Of a stretch of DNA of 43,825 nt, positions 32,873-41,780 are shown one piece after another; position 1 is the first letter of the stretch, and every line of letters starts with the position of its first letter. The stretch covers positions 1-43,825 of the forward strand of contig NZ_FMAQ01000015.1 in the NCBI RefSeq assembly GCF_900094945.1, read 5' to 3'. The position numbers were made by a program, and so were the translations under genes. The notes beneath the pieces are model-generated. The model made no database searches and was not told where the DNA came from. It saw nothing but the letters and a program-made list of their open reading frames with translations. Source of the stretch: Gilliamella bombicola. Lineage in GTDB: Bacteria > Pseudomonadota > Gammaproteobacteria > Enterobacterales > Orbaceae.

Positions 32873-33451
32873 ATGAAAAAAGTGACCTTAATGGTAATGT
32901 TAATATCTTGCACATTAATATTACAAGGCTGCGTTGCTGCCGTTATCGGGGTAGGAGCAGGGGCCACGGCAAAAGTTGCCACAGATCCTCGTACAGCAGG
33001 TACTCAAGTGGATGATACAACACTCAATTCACGTATGAGTATGAAAATTAAAGACAATGGACCTTTCTTTATTGGATCGCGTGTTATTTCGAGTACTTAT
33101 AATGGCAACATTCTTTTAACTGGGCAAGCAAATAATGAACAAGCTGAAAAAGCTGAAAGTCTTGCTTATCAAGTTGACGGGATAAAAAAAGTCTATAATC
33201 AAATTCGTATTGGTGAACCTGTTGGCGCCGGTACAATTACCAATGATGCTTGGATAACAACACAAGTTAAATCTCAATTAATTTTAAATGCACAAACAAA
33301 AGCACGCAATATTAAAGTTGTTACTGAAAATAGCGAAGTATTTTTAATTGGTATTGTCACATCAGAAGAAGGCAAAGCAGCGGCTGAATTGGCAAGTAAA
33401 GTCAATGGTGTGAAAAAAGTCATCACACTATTTACTTATATTGAAAACTAA
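32873..33451 (+). CDS. dolP: BON-domain outer-membrane lipoprotein DolP
   Basis: DolP (YraP) is an outer-membrane lipoprotein that supports envelope integrity and BamA function. The 192-residue form begins at ATG 32873 with AAGGAG about 5 bases upstream; a GTG two codons earlier is less likely. A signal peptide ends at the lipobox LQGC with Cys20. Two BON domains follow (about residues 45-115 and 122-190), each with the Gly-Val-Lys-Lys-Val ending typical of BON. In E. coli dolP neighbours diaA and yraN; here it follows xseA. Confidence 0.9.
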   Translation: MKKVTLMVMLISCTLILQGCVAAVIGVGAGATAKVATDPRTAGTQVDDTTLNSRMSMKIKDNGPFFIGSRVISSTYNGNILLTGQANNEQAEKAESLAYQVDGIKKVYNQIRIGEPVGAGTITNDAWITTQVKSQLILNAQTKARNIKVVTENSEVFLIGIVTSEEGKAAAELASKVNGVKKVITLFTYIEN

Positions 33452-33476
33452 CCAATACCGAAAATATACTAAAAAT

Positions 33477-33500
33477 AGGGGCTAATTAGCCCCTTTTTTT
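33477..33500. terminator. Palindromic terminator between dolP and csdE
   Basis: AGGGGCTAATTAGCCCCT (33477-33494) is a perfect palindrome followed by seven T, so it should end dolP transcription. The facing csdE stop codon overlaps its 3' edge. Confidence 0.8.
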
Positions 33501-33894
33501 ATGTGATCGATTTAATACGCTCAATTAATTTTGCAAGTCCTTGCAAACGGGATTGACTGAGTTCGTCAGTAATTTTTAATTCATGCAAAATCGATTGAAA
33601 ATCAATAGCAGCAATTTGCTGTGCTGTTTTGTGATTAGCAATAATGATTAAAATTGCCAATAACCCTTTCACAATTCGCCCTTCGCTATCGCCGCTAAAA
33701 ATATAGGTATTATCGGCCTGCTTTTGATAACTAAGCCAAACTCGATTTTCGCAGCCATTGACTTGGTTCTGCTCTGTTTTTTGCTCGTCAGGAAAATCAG
33801 GCAATTGCTTTGCTAACAACACTAACTGTCGATAACGATCTTGCCAATTATGATGCTTTGCAAATAACTCGGTTAAATTTTGCTGTGATAGCAT
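33499..33894 (-). CDS. csdE: Sulfur acceptor protein CsdE (SufE family)
   Basis: CsdE receives persulfide sulfur from the cysteine desulfurase CsdA and enhances its activity. The 131-residue protein carries the acceptor Cys48 in QVNGCENRVWLSY, and the SufE-fold core follows. It lies 69 bases downstream of csdA on the same strand. The suf or isc scaffold genes are absent, which favours CsdE over SufE. The E. coli partner tcdA (csdL) is not adjacent. Confidence 0.9.
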   Translation of the reverse strand: MLSQQNLTELFAKHHNWQDRYRQLVLLAKQLPDFPDEQKTEQNQVNGCENRVWLSYQKQADNTYIFSGDSEGRIVKGLLAILIIIANHKTAQQIAAIDFQSILHELKITDELSQSRLQGLAKLIERIKSIT

Positions 33895-33921
33895 AATATT
33901 GACCTATTTATGGTTGACTAT

Positions 33922-33967
33922 TTTGTAAAAAACTTTCAGGAGTCTATACCGTTTAGTATAGAATTAC
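33922..33967 (-). repeat. 46-bp intergenic element, copy at csdA stop
   Basis: This is the second copy of the element at 29331-29376. It also begins at the stop codon of the upstream gene (csdA) on the minus strand. The CTATAC/GTATAG hairpin is kept with compensating differences, and the CCTGAAAGTTTTTT end is identical. Confidence 0.6.
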
Positions 33968-35175
33968 ACCAATATTTCAATTGCACTTTGCAATTCTGAA
34001 ATAAATTTATCCACATCTTGCTGATTATTATAGGGCATTAATGATAGACGAATCGCACCATGGCAACCTAATTTATTCATTAAAGGCTGAGCACAAAGCT
34101 CACCAGTGCGGATGGCAATATTTTGTTCACTTAACAAAATAGCAATATCATTATGATGAATATTGTTGATATTAAACGTGATGATTGGGCTATTATCCAC
34201 ACTATAAAATTGAATATCGGTCAGTTGGTTTAGTTGTGATTTAGTATAGAAAGCTAGCTGCTTTGTGTAGTTTTCTGCTTGCTTATTATCCCAACTTTTT
34301 AACCATTCAAGTACTGCGTTAAAGCCAAGAATGCCTGCAATATTGGGGGTGCCTGCTTCAAATTTATAGGGGAGATCTTCTTGAATAAAATCATCAAATG
34401 AGGCGCTTTTTAGCATTTTACCGCCACCATGCCAAACCGGCATTTGCTCAAGTAAAACCTGCTTACCATATAAAACACCAAGACCCGTTGGTCCATACAA
34501 TTTATGGGCAGAAAAAGCATAAAAATCAATATTTAATTGCTGAACATCAAGCGCATGGTGAACAATACCTTGAGCACCATCAACAACTAAAATAGCATTA
34601 TGTTGATGAACAATGTGGCTAATTGTCGCTAAATCAGGGCAAAATCCAGTGACGTTTGACATTTGGGTGATGGCAACAATTTTGGTCTTTACTGACAGTA
34701 GCGATGATAATTCATCAATATCTGATGACCATTTTATGACTTTAGCACCTGTTTGCTTAGCAATAATTTGCCAAGGTAATAAATTGCTATGATGCTCTAA
34801 CTCACTCACAATAATTTCATCATCAGGTTGTAGCAACGGGCGAGCATAGCTTTGTGCGATTAAATTAATTGATTCGGTTGCACCCCGTGTCCAAATAATT
34901 TCAGCACTGTTGTTGGCATGAATCAAATCAGCAACATTTTGCCTTGCCTTATCAATTGTTGTTGTGACTTGCAAAGCATCTTGGTACAAACTACGTTTTG
35001 CGGTGGCTGTATTTTGTGCATAATATGCAAGTGTTGCATCAATCATCACTTGTGGTTTAAGTGCAGTTGCAGCCGAATCCAGATATACGCTTTCATCATT
35101 AAGCGCAGGAAAATCTCTTCTAAATTGCTCAGGCACAAAATGCTTATTGGGTAAGTTCAAGTCCGGCAATACCAT
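33964..35175 (-). CDS. csdA: Cysteine desulfurase CsdA
   Basis: CsdA is a PLP-dependent enzyme that moves sulfur from cysteine to CsdE as persulfide, for Fe-S cluster and tRNA thiolation routes. The PLP lysine is in FSAHKLYGPTG, the pocket in VVDGAQG, and the active cysteine in RTGELCAQPL. The C-terminal half follows E. coli CsdA closely. The start is uncertain: the ORF opens at 35208, but the family N-terminus aligns from about EQFRRDFPAL, and ATG 35175 is the last ATG before that. Any of these starts overlaps the end of ubiV, so translation is likely coupled to it. Confidence 0.9.
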   Translation of the reverse strand: MVLPDLNLPNKHFVPEQFRRDFPALNDESVYLDSAATALKPQVMIDATLAYYAQNTATAKRSLYQDALQVTTTIDKARQNVADLIHANNSAEIIWTRGATESINLIAQSYARPLLQPDDEIIVSELEHHSNLLPWQIIAKQTGAKVIKWSSDIDELSSLLSVKTKIVAITQMSNVTGFCPDLATISHIVHQHNAILVVDGAQGIVHHALDVQQLNIDFYAFSAHKLYGPTGLGVLYGKQVLLEQMPVWHGGGKMLKSASFDDFIQEDLPYKFEAGTPNIAGILGFNAVLEWLKSWDNKQAENYTKQLAFYTKSQLNQLTDIQFYSVDNSPIITFNINNIHHNDIAILLSEQNIAIRTGELCAQPLMNKLGCHGAIRLSLMPYNNQQDVDKFISELQSAIEILV

Positions 35176-36022
35176 TCCAGTAACCATTACAATCCCGTTT
35201 ATGTTCAATTTGTAGTGGATTTAATCCATCTTCATTAGCTTTGAACTGTTTGACAATATCGAGCGTTTCAAGACCAAGTGGTGAAATTCTAACAATATCC
35301 ACTAATCCTTTCATCTCTTTGAGATTATTGCCCAAGTTATAACAATAACCACTTTGGGTCTGAATACCATTTAGCACAAATACTTTTTGCTGTTCTTGCG
35401 AGAACACTTCGCGCCCAACAGGATAGTTAATGCAACAAGTTTCACATTTATCTTTAGGCTTGTCTTCTGATCGAGCGGTAAAACAACGTGCTGAATAAGC
35501 TAAAGGTAAATAACCGTAACTGAATACTTCAACTTCAAAATTTCGCTTAATATTTAAATTTTCAAACTGATTAAGCACATTGGTTAACCAATCACGAGAA
35601 AGCTCAACCGGCATACACCAACGTACCATTCCTTGTTTTTGTAATAATTTTAAAGTTAACGCGTTATAACAGTTAATGGCAGGACCTGCAACAAACGGTA
35701 ATTTATGCTCTTGCGCAATATTAATGGCAGCTAAATCATTTGCTTCCACTAAAAAATCACCATTATTGACCAATTGTCGTAAATCGTTTAATTCTGATGG
35801 TGCTTCAAGTAACGCCAGAGTTGAAAGTACTACTTGTTTACCCGATTTAGCAATTTCTTTTGCCAGTTCAAGCCAATTGGCAACTTTCATTTCACGACGT
35901 TTGGTGCAAACGGTTTCGCCCATATAAATAATATCCGCTTGACTATCTTTAGCGGCATAATAAAAAGCTTCTGTTTCAGTTTTAGGCCAATAATAGAGCA
36001 CCGGTCCTAATGCGTATTTCAT
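35144..36022 (-). CDS. ubiV: UbiV, O2-independent ubiquinone hydroxylation protein
   Basis: UbiV with UbiU forms a 4Fe-4S heterodimer of the U32 peptidase family, needed for the oxygen-independent hydroxylations of ubiquinone biosynthesis. The 292-residue form starts at ATG 36022 (MKYALGPVLYYWP), matching E. coli; a GTG four codons upstream is possible. The four cluster cysteines are at the E. coli positions 39, 180, 193 and 197 (ARCFTARSEDKPKDKCETCC). It overlaps csdA at its 3' end and lies 152 bases after ubiU. ubiT is not in the window. Confidence 0.95.
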   Translation of the reverse strand: MKYALGPVLYYWPKTETEAFYYAAKDSQADIIYMGETVCTKRREMKVANWLELAKEIAKSGKQVVLSTLALLEAPSELNDLRQLVNNGDFLVEANDLAAINIAQEHKLPFVAGPAINCYNALTLKLLQKQGMVRWCMPVELSRDWLTNVLNQFENLNIKRNFEVEVFSYGYLPLAYSARCFTARSEDKPKDKCETCCINYPVGREVFSQEQQKVFVLNGIQTQSGYCYNLGNNLKEMKGLVDIVRISPLGLETLDIVKQFKANEDGLNPLQIEHKRDCNGYWNGIAGLELTQ

Positions 36023-36174
36023 AGTTTTGCTCACAATATTTTTTATATCAGATCAATTAAATCATTAAGATAATACCTTATCACCTGCATGTGTTGACAA
36101 AAAACAGAAGATATAAAAAGCAAAATATTACCTTAAAACATATATTTTTTAATTATTTAGGTAGATAAATTACG

Positions 36175-37170
36175 TTATTGCCATTTACGGTGATAAGCGC
36201 CTAATGTTGTCTGTGTCCCTTCTGAAACAGAGCCAAGCGTATCCATCCAGCTTTTTTCTGCTTGGAATGACTCAGGATTGGCTTTATAACGATCGATGGC
36301 TTGGCGCCACACTTTTGTCACTTGCTCGACATAAGCAGGACTACGTTGACGACCCTCAATTTTAACCGAGGCAATATTAGCAGCAAATAGCTCAGGTAAT
36401 AGCTCAATCGTATTTAAGCTGGTTGGCTCTTCGATAGGATGGTAAAGCTCTTCACCAACAAAATACCGTCCTTTACATAGCGTTGGGTAGCCTGCATTTT
36501 CGCCTTTTTTATGGCAATCAATTAACACATTATTGAGTCGTGACTCAAGTCCTTTATCGGTCTCTTCCCAGCGAACAAATTTAGCTGGCGAACAAGCCCC
36601 AACAGTATTGGGTGATTCACCAGTTAAATACGATGATAAATAACAGCGTCCTTCCGCCATAATGCACAAGCTACCGAAAGCAAATACTTCAAGCGGAACA
36701 GGAGAAACTTGAGATAATTGTTTGACTTGATGCATCGAAAGTACACGCGGTAACACAATACGATGTACCTGAAAATTGTTATAGTAAAACTTAATCGACT
36801 CTTCATTAGTCGATGATGCTTGCACCGAAACATGACGTTCAAGATCAGGGTACTTTTCAGCCGCATAATCAAGCATAGCAAGATCAGCAATAATTAACGC
36901 ATCAGCCCCAATATTGGCTGCAGTATCAACCGCATATTGCCAACGCTGAAAATTTTCAGGATGGGCAAAAGTATTAATGGCAATATGTAATTTTTTGCCG
37001 CGTTTATGTACATAATCAGATGCTTCAATCAAGCGCTTCTCGTTAAAATTCAAACCAGCAAAATGGCGGGCATTGGTATCATCTTTCAAACCAATATAAA
37101 CAGCATCAGCACCGTTATCGATAGCCACTTTTAGTGACGGTAAAGATCCTGCTGGGCAAAGAAGTTCCAT
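36175..37170 (-). CDS. ubiU: UbiU, O2-independent ubiquinone hydroxylation protein
   Basis: UbiU is the U32-family partner of UbiV in anaerobic ubiquinone synthesis. The 331-residue form starting MELLCPAGSLPSLK at 37170 has TAGGA about 7 bases upstream and matches E. coli; the longer ORF from 37197 adds an unlikely extension. Cluster cysteines are Cys169 and Cys176 (GSLCIMAEGRCYLSSYLTGE), Cys193 (GACSPAKFV) and Cys232 (TLCKGRY). The C-terminus SEGTQTTLGAYHRKWQ is almost identical to E. coli. The 152-base gap to ubiV is wider than in E. coli. Confidence 0.96.
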   Translation of the reverse strand: MELLCPAGSLPSLKVAIDNGADAVYIGLKDDTNARHFAGLNFNEKRLIEASDYVHKRGKKLHIAINTFAHPENFQRWQYAVDTAANIGADALIIADLAMLDYAAEKYPDLERHVSVQASSTNEESIKFYYNNFQVHRIVLPRVLSMHQVKQLSQVSPVPLEVFAFGSLCIMAEGRCYLSSYLTGESPNTVGACSPAKFVRWEETDKGLESRLNNVLIDCHKKGENAGYPTLCKGRYFVGEELYHPIEEPTSLNTIELLPELFAANIASVKIEGRQRSPAYVEQVTKVWRQAIDRYKANPESFQAEKSWMDTLGSVSEGTQTTLGAYHRKWQ

Positions 37171-37341
37171 AATTATTCCTAACTTTAGTTTGGTCATTTA
37201 TACGCAGTGTATTATGCAATAATTCTGAAAGTAATGCGAATGGAAAGCAACAGGGTTAGCTAAAAAAACAGCAGACGCGAGTGTATTGTATAACGTTGCT
37301 TGACCGTAGTCTGATTTGAATACTAATACACACTTGTTTGA

Positions 37342-38241
37342 TTAGTTTTTATTTTTAAAATAAGACAACATATAGTTAAACACATATTGATGCAATTTTG
37401 AATAACGATCTTTTTTAGGGTGACACAGCAACACCTTCCAATCAATGGGATCGACAAAACGCCGTTCGACAATATTATGATTCGAATAAATATCCAAAAT
37501 AGGCGAAGGTAGAATAGTCAAAAACTTCGAATTTGTGGCAAGTAATAACAAAAAATCCCATGATGCTGACATGGTACATTTTTGTGGTTGAATATTGTAT
37601 TCACCGAATTTTTTCATCAATTTATGGTGAATCATAAAACTAGGTTCAAAAATGGCCAGCATCTGATCATTTAAATCTAACCATGTTAATTTTTCTTTTT
37701 CGGCAAGAGGATGCTCACGATGAAAAAAAACTGACAATTCACTTTGTTGTATTAAATGTTCATCAATAATAGAAGGATTGATATTAGTTGGATCAAGTAA
37801 AATAGCAAAATCCAGCTCATCAACCATAAACATACGACCTAATTCGTACGCGCCTTTTTCGATAATTTCGACTTCAATATTGGGGTGGTTAATAATCAAA
37901 TCAGCAATAATATCAGAAAACACCGCTCCCAAAATCAATGGTGGTATTCCGATTCTCACTTTACCTTTTAATTGCCCTGCATCTTCCCGAATTGCTGTTA
38001 GCATTGAATTATATTGTAATAACAGCTGTTTAACTTGCTCATAAAAGAGTTCACCAGTTGGTGTTAAACCTTGTAAACGGCCTTTATAACGTTCAAACAA
38101 ATCGACCTTTTCTGAATCCTCAAATTGTTTAATAAATTGACTTAAAGCTGGCTGAGAGATGTAAAGCCTTTTAGCCGCTAAAGACAAATTAAAATCCGCC
38201 TTCACAATTGCAACAAAATATTGAAGATGCCTGATATCCAT
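37342..38241 (-). CDS. LysR-family transcriptional regulator
   Basis: The 299-residue protein has the LysR winged helix-turn-helix at residues 1-60 (DIRHLQYFVAIVK, SLAAKRLYISQPALSQFIKQ) and a co-inducer-binding domain from about 90. It is divergent from atoB with a 147-base gap that contains an inverted repeat, so it probably regulates the atoBDA operon and itself. The ligand is unknown; acetoacetate or a short-chain acyl-CoA would fit the neighbours. Confidence 0.88.
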   Translation of the reverse strand: MDIRHLQYFVAIVKADFNLSLAAKRLYISQPALSQFIKQFEDSEKVDLFERYKGRLQGLTPTGELFYEQVKQLLLQYNSMLTAIREDAGQLKGKVRIGIPPLILGAVFSDIIADLIINHPNIEVEIIEKGAYELGRMFMVDELDFAILLDPTNINPSIIDEHLIQQSELSVFFHREHPLAEKEKLTWLDLNDQMLAIFEPSFMIHHKLMKKFGEYNIQPQKCTMSASWDFLLLLATNSKFLTILPSPILDIYSNHNIVERRFVDPIDWKVLLCHPKKDRYSKLHQYVFNYMLSYFKNKN

Positions 38242-38279
38242 ACTTTATTATCACTTTTCAACGTTAAATAACAACACAT

Positions 38280-38300
38280 TCTATAAGATGAACTTATAGA
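38280..38300. promoter_or_regulatory. Inverted repeat, candidate LysR operator for atoBDA
   Basis: TCTATAAG-ATGAA-CTTATAGA has 8-bp perfect arms in the divergent intergenic region. It contains T-N11-A dyads as LysR-type regulators favour, and lies 39 bases from the regulator start and 89 bases from atoB. Confidence 0.55.
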
Positions 38301-38388
38301 TACTATAATAAACCAGTCTTGGACAAAGATAAATCCTTCACTTAGCATAAGTTAAATTTATTGTTTAGGCTAAAAAGGATGATATCGT

Positions 38389-39567
38389 ATGAAAGAAGTT
38401 GTAATCGTATCTGCTGTTCGAACACCGATTGGTAGTTTTGGTGGCGTATTTAAAAATGTATCTGCTGTTGATTTGGGGGCGACGGCGCTGAAAGAAGCGA
38501 TGGACAGAATCTCCCTTAACCCTAGTGAAGTTGACGAAGTCATTTTGGGCAACGTATTGCAAGCAGGGCTAGGGCAAAATGTTGCAAGACAAATTGCCAT
38601 CAAGGGCGGCGTGCCTGACAATGTATCGAGTTTTACCGTCAATAAAGTGTGTGGTTCCGGTTTAAAAACGGTACAACTTGCTGCTCAAGCTATCGCAAGT
38701 GGTGAGGCTGACGTCGTTATTGCTGGTGGGGCCGAAAGCATGAGCTTGTCACCGTATGTCATGCCCAATGTACGTTTTGGTCTAAAAATGGGCAATGCAC
38801 AAATGGTTGATACCATGATTAACGATGGATTAACCGATGCTTTCAACCACTACCACATGGGCATCACGGCCGAAAATGTTGCTGAACAATACAATATTAC
38901 ACGAACCGCTCAAGATGAATTAGCTTTTGCTAGCCAACAAAAAGCTGCAACCGCACTACAAAGCCAACGATTTAAAGACGAAATCGTACCAGTATCTATC
39001 CCCAACAAAAAAGGGGAGCCAACTGTCATTGATACAGACGAATACCCAAAACCCAACACAACATTAGACAAATTATCTGCATTACGCCCAGCCTTTAAAA
39101 AAGATGGTACTGTTACCGCAGGTAATGCATCGGGCATTAATGATGGGGCTGCAATACTTATTTTAATGAGTCGAGAAAAAGCAGAAAAATTAGGACTTGA
39201 ACCACTTGCCACCATCACCAGCTCGGCATCGGCTGGTGTTGCTCCAGATGTGATGGGCATCGGCCCAATTCCTGCTACGCAAAAGGCACTGCAAAAAGCA
39301 GGATTGACTGTCGACGATATTGATTTATTCGAAGCTAACGAAGCATTTGCCGCACAAGCACTAGCCGTTTGTAATACCTTAAAATTGCCAGCCGAAAAAG
39401 TGAATGTCAACGGGGGCGCTATCGCCTTAGGGCACCCAATTGGTGCTAGTGGTGCTCGAATCTTAATTTCACTTATTTACGAAATGAAAAAACGTAATGT
39501 AAAAAATGGTTTGGCTACACTTTGCATCGGTGGTGGTCAGGGTATTGCAATGGTTGTTTCTCGATAA
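38389..39567 (+). CDS. atoB: Acetyl-CoA C-acetyltransferase (thiolase)
   Basis: This is a 392-residue degradative/biosynthetic thiolase that interconverts acetoacetyl-CoA and two acetyl-CoA. The nucleophile is Cys88 in [27 protein letters not shown] carries His349, and [12 protein letters not shown] carries Cys379. Length and motifs are those of AtoB. It heads an operon with the two subunits of an acetate CoA-transferase, with a 14-base gap to atoD. An AAAGGATGA precedes the ATG. Confidence 0.95.
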   Translation: MKEVVIVSAVRTPIGSFGGVFKNVSAVDLGATALKEAMDRISLNPSEVDEVILGNVLQAGLGQNVARQIAIKGGVPDNVSSFTVNKVCGSGLKTVQLAAQAIASGEADVVIAGGAESMSLSPYVMPNVRFGLKMGNAQMVDTMINDGLTDAFNHYHMGITAENVAEQYNITRTAQDELAFASQQKAATALQSQRFKDEIVPVSIPNKKGEPTVIDTDEYPKPNTTLDKLSALRPAFKKDGTVTAGNASGINDGAAILILMSREKAEKLGLEPLATITSSASAGVAPDVMGIGPIPATQKALQKAGLTVDDIDLFEANEAFAAQALAVCNTLKLPAEKVNVNGGAIALGHPIGASGARILISLIYEMKKRNVKNGLATLCIGGGQGIAMVVSR

Positions 39568-39581
39568 GGACTGGAGGCGTT

Positions 39582-40238
39582 ATGGATAAAGTAGTAAGTA
39601 TTGAACAGGCGTTATCTTTGATTAAAAATGATACAGTCATGATGGTAGGCGGATTTATGGCAAACGGATCACCTGAAATGCTGATTGATTTTTTATGCCA
39701 ACAAAACATCAAAGATCTAACATTAATTTGTAATGATACTGGCTTGATCGACAAAGGTGTTGGAAAAATGGTGATGCTAAAACAATTTAAAAAAATTATT
39801 GCATCTCACATTGGACTAAATAAAGAAACAGGTAGACAAATGAATACCGGTGAAACCGAAGTTGAACTTGTTCCACAAGGCACGCTAGCCGAACGTATAC
39901 GATGTGCAGGCTATGGTTTAGGTGGCGTTTTAACACCAACGGGCATAGGAACATTGGTCGAGCAAGGTAAACAAAAAATCACCGTTGATGGTAAAGATTA
40001 TTTACTTGAAAAACCATTATTTGCCGACGTTGCTTTATTGTATGCAGCAAAAGCTGATCGTGCAGGCAATCTCATTTATAAAGGCTCAATGAATAACTTC
40101 AATAATGTCATGGCTAGCGCAGCCAAAACAACGATTGTTGAAGTAGGAGAAATTGTTGAAGTTGGTGAACTTGACCCACAAGAAATAGCCACACCAGGGA
40201 TTTTTGTTGACTACATTGTAAAAGGGAGAAGTTGCTAA
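39582..40238 (+). CDS. atoD: Acetate/acetoacetate CoA-transferase subunit alpha
   Basis: AtoD is the CoA-binding subunit of the AtoDA transferase, which activates acetoacetate or short fatty acids with acetyl-CoA. The 218-residue form starts at 39582 after a CTGGAGG ribosome binding site; the ORF start at 39522 lies within atoB. Family marks are VGGFMANGSPEMLIDFL and RCAGYGLGGVLTPTGIGT. The stop overlaps the atoA ATG by one base (TAATG). Confidence 0.94.
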   Translation: MDKVVSIEQALSLIKNDTVMMVGGFMANGSPEMLIDFLCQQNIKDLTLICNDTGLIDKGVGKMVMLKQFKKIIASHIGLNKETGRQMNTGETEVELVPQGTLAERIRCAGYGLGGVLTPTGIGTLVEQGKQKITVDGKDYLLEKPLFADVALLYAAKADRAGNLIYKGSMNNFNNVMASAAKTTIVEVGEIVEVGELDPQEIATPGIFVDYIVKGRSC

Positions 40239-40876
40239 TGGATAAAGAACAATTACAAAATTATATTGCAAAACGTGTTGCTAAAGAGTTACATGATGGT
40301 GATATTGTTAATCTTGGAATTGGTTTACCGACTCGTGTTGCTAACTTTATTCCCACAGGGATTGAAATTATCTTACAATCAGAAAATGGCTTTTTAGGAC
40401 TAGGTCCAACCCCATCAACAGACGAAATCGACGAAAGCATCGTCAACGCAGGGGGGCAAGTTGTCACCATTTTACCCGGTGGCAGCTTTTTTGACAGTGC
40501 CACCTCGTTTGGAATTATTCGCGGGGGGCATGTTGATGTTTCTGTACTTGGCGCACTACAAGTAGACAAATCTGGTAATATTGCTAATTATATGATTCCG
40601 GGCAAAATGGTGCCGGGCATGGGGGGCGCAATGGATTTAGTGACTGGCGCTAAAAAAGTCATTGTCGCAATGGAGCACACCTTGAAAGGCACACATAAAA
40701 TTCTAAAAAGTTGCACATTACCATTAACGGCAGTTAATGCGGTTGATCTCATCATTACAGAAATGGGCGTCATCGACGTAACACCAGAAGGGCTCAAACT
40801 AATTGAAATAAACCCTGAATATTCCATTGACGACGTTATTGCTGCAACCGAAGCGCCATTAATTATTGCATTATAA
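40238..40876 (+). CDS. atoA: Acetate/acetoacetate CoA-transferase subunit beta
   Basis: AtoA carries the catalytic glutamate that forms the enzyme-CoA thioester: Glu49 in LQSENGFLGLG. The 212-residue form begins at ATG 40238 with GGGAG upstream; the TTG two codons earlier is not favoured. GLPTRVANFIP and KMVPGMGGAMDLVTGAKKVI are conserved family stretches. With AtoB and AtoD it lets acetoacetate or butyrate be used, or lets acetyl-CoA be drained during fermentation. No atoE transporter or AtoSC system is present, and LysR control replaces it. Confidence 0.95.
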   Translation: MDKEQLQNYIAKRVAKELHDGDIVNLGIGLPTRVANFIPTGIEIILQSENGFLGLGPTPSTDEIDESIVNAGGQVVTILPGGSFFDSATSFGIIRGGHVDVSVLGALQVDKSGNIANYMIPGKMVPGMGGAMDLVTGAKKVIVAMEHTLKGTHKILKSCTLPLTAVNAVDLIITEMGVIDVTPEGLKLIEINPEYSIDDVIAATEAPLIIAL

Positions 40877-40921
40877 ATTAGTGTATTATAATTATTGCAA
40901 CATCATGGCAATTCACTACCA

Positions 40922-40954
40922 ACAAAACCATTCATCACAGTGAGTGGTTTTGTT
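40922..40954 (+). terminator. Terminator of the atoBDA operon
   Basis: ACAAAACCATTCA (40922-40934) pairs with TGAGTGGTTTTGT (40941-40953) around a 6-base loop, with one G-T pair. The T-rich 3' arm serves as the U tract. It is 46 bases past the atoA stop. Confidence 0.75.
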
Positions 40955-40999
40955 ATTCCACAACGCAAGGTAAGCAATATTTTTATAAAAAACAGCTAG

Positions 41000-41532
41000 A
41001 AAAAACTTGAATAAAATCAATACCTTTTCTGACAGATTTTTAGCGGAAAATCAAGCCTTTTTTGTTTTGGTGAATAGAATAAATTGTGCAGAGGTTTCGG
41101 ACGTTTTGACCATTGGTGAATAAAATAGCTACAGTGACCACGTTCGAGTTAGGGAATTAAAGCGAATTCCCTAACAACCCACGCTTTGGCTGCAGAATGT
41201 GGCCTTCGGCTACGCTACTCGTATCATCCTGATACTCGCCTCTTCGAGGCCACCTTCGCTATGCTCAGGTGTTCAAATTTGTTCCAGACAAATTTGTCCG
41301 CCGTCGCTCGGTCTTAACGCACCGTTTGTGGACGCGCTCCCGGCGCACCACAAACTCGCCAAACGTCCTGTTTGGCGTGCTAACCTCGCTCTGTTGTCGG
41401 CACATTCTGACGCCGGAACAAGACAAACAACATAATCTTAAGTATTTTTTGATGAGTTACTTTTGTGTTAAAAAGCAATGCAATTACATCCAAAAATCGG
41501 TCAGGAAATGTATTGATTTTATTAAAGTTTTT
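41000..41532 (+). repeat. MITE-like structured repeat element, copy 2
   Basis: The ends are imperfect inverted repeats of about 40 bp: 41000-41041 (including aataaaatcaatacc) and 41492-41532 (including tattgattttatt). The core, 41093-41440, is GC-rich and rich in palindromes: GTTAGGGAATT/AATTCCCTAAC type near 41151, GTATCA-TGATAC near 41220, and CGCCAAAC/GTTTGGCG near 41364. No transposase is encoded. ORFs drawn across it (41199-41435, 41269-41601) look like translations of palindromes. Copies lie at 283-698 (inverted) and from 43679. Exact borders are uncertain; similarity to copy 1 extends a further 30 bases or so. Confidence 0.7.
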
Positions 41533-41749
41533 TATGAGGTGATTTTTAGCCAAAAACCACCACCCCAAATCATTCCCCCAAAGTCAGCCAACGTTAGCTG
41601 ACTTTTACTTAACAAAACTTTACAAAATTTTAACAAAAAAAGTAGCACATTATTAATCAAACGCTTATAATTTAAGCGCTTTTAAAGCAAGAGAGTGCTC
41701 ATTAGTTGAGCGGTCAATTATAAAAAAATCAAATAAAACAAAAATTTAC
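41533..41749. other. Non-coding stretch between repeat element and adhesin gene
   Basis: A hairpin AAGTCAGC/GCTGACTT (41581-41604) followed by T-rich sequence looks like a terminator for leftward or rightward reading. A CGCTTA/TAAGCG palindrome surrounds TATAAT at 41666-41671. No gene is seen. Confidence 0.45.
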
Positions 41750-41778
41750 TTGACAGGATAATCGAAATGCGCTATCAT
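41750..41778 (+). promoter_or_regulatory. Promoter-like sequence at the adhesin 5' end
   Basis: TTGACA (41750-41755) and TATCAT (41773-41778) are 17 bases apart, a good sigma-70 match. AGGA at 41755-41758 is also 8 bases before ATG 41767, so the same DNA can be read as a ribosome binding site plus start codon. The two readings exclude each other for one transcript. Confidence 0.45.
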
Positions 41779-41780
41779 AC

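Noticed and set aside
38910..39410. 166-codon minus-strand ORF in atoB
   Set aside because: It is an antisense shadow of a strongly conserved thiolase gene.
41199..41601. ORFs of 78 and 110 codons in repeat copy 2
   Set aside because: The translations are low-complexity products of palindromes and the frames are not shared with copies 1 or 3.
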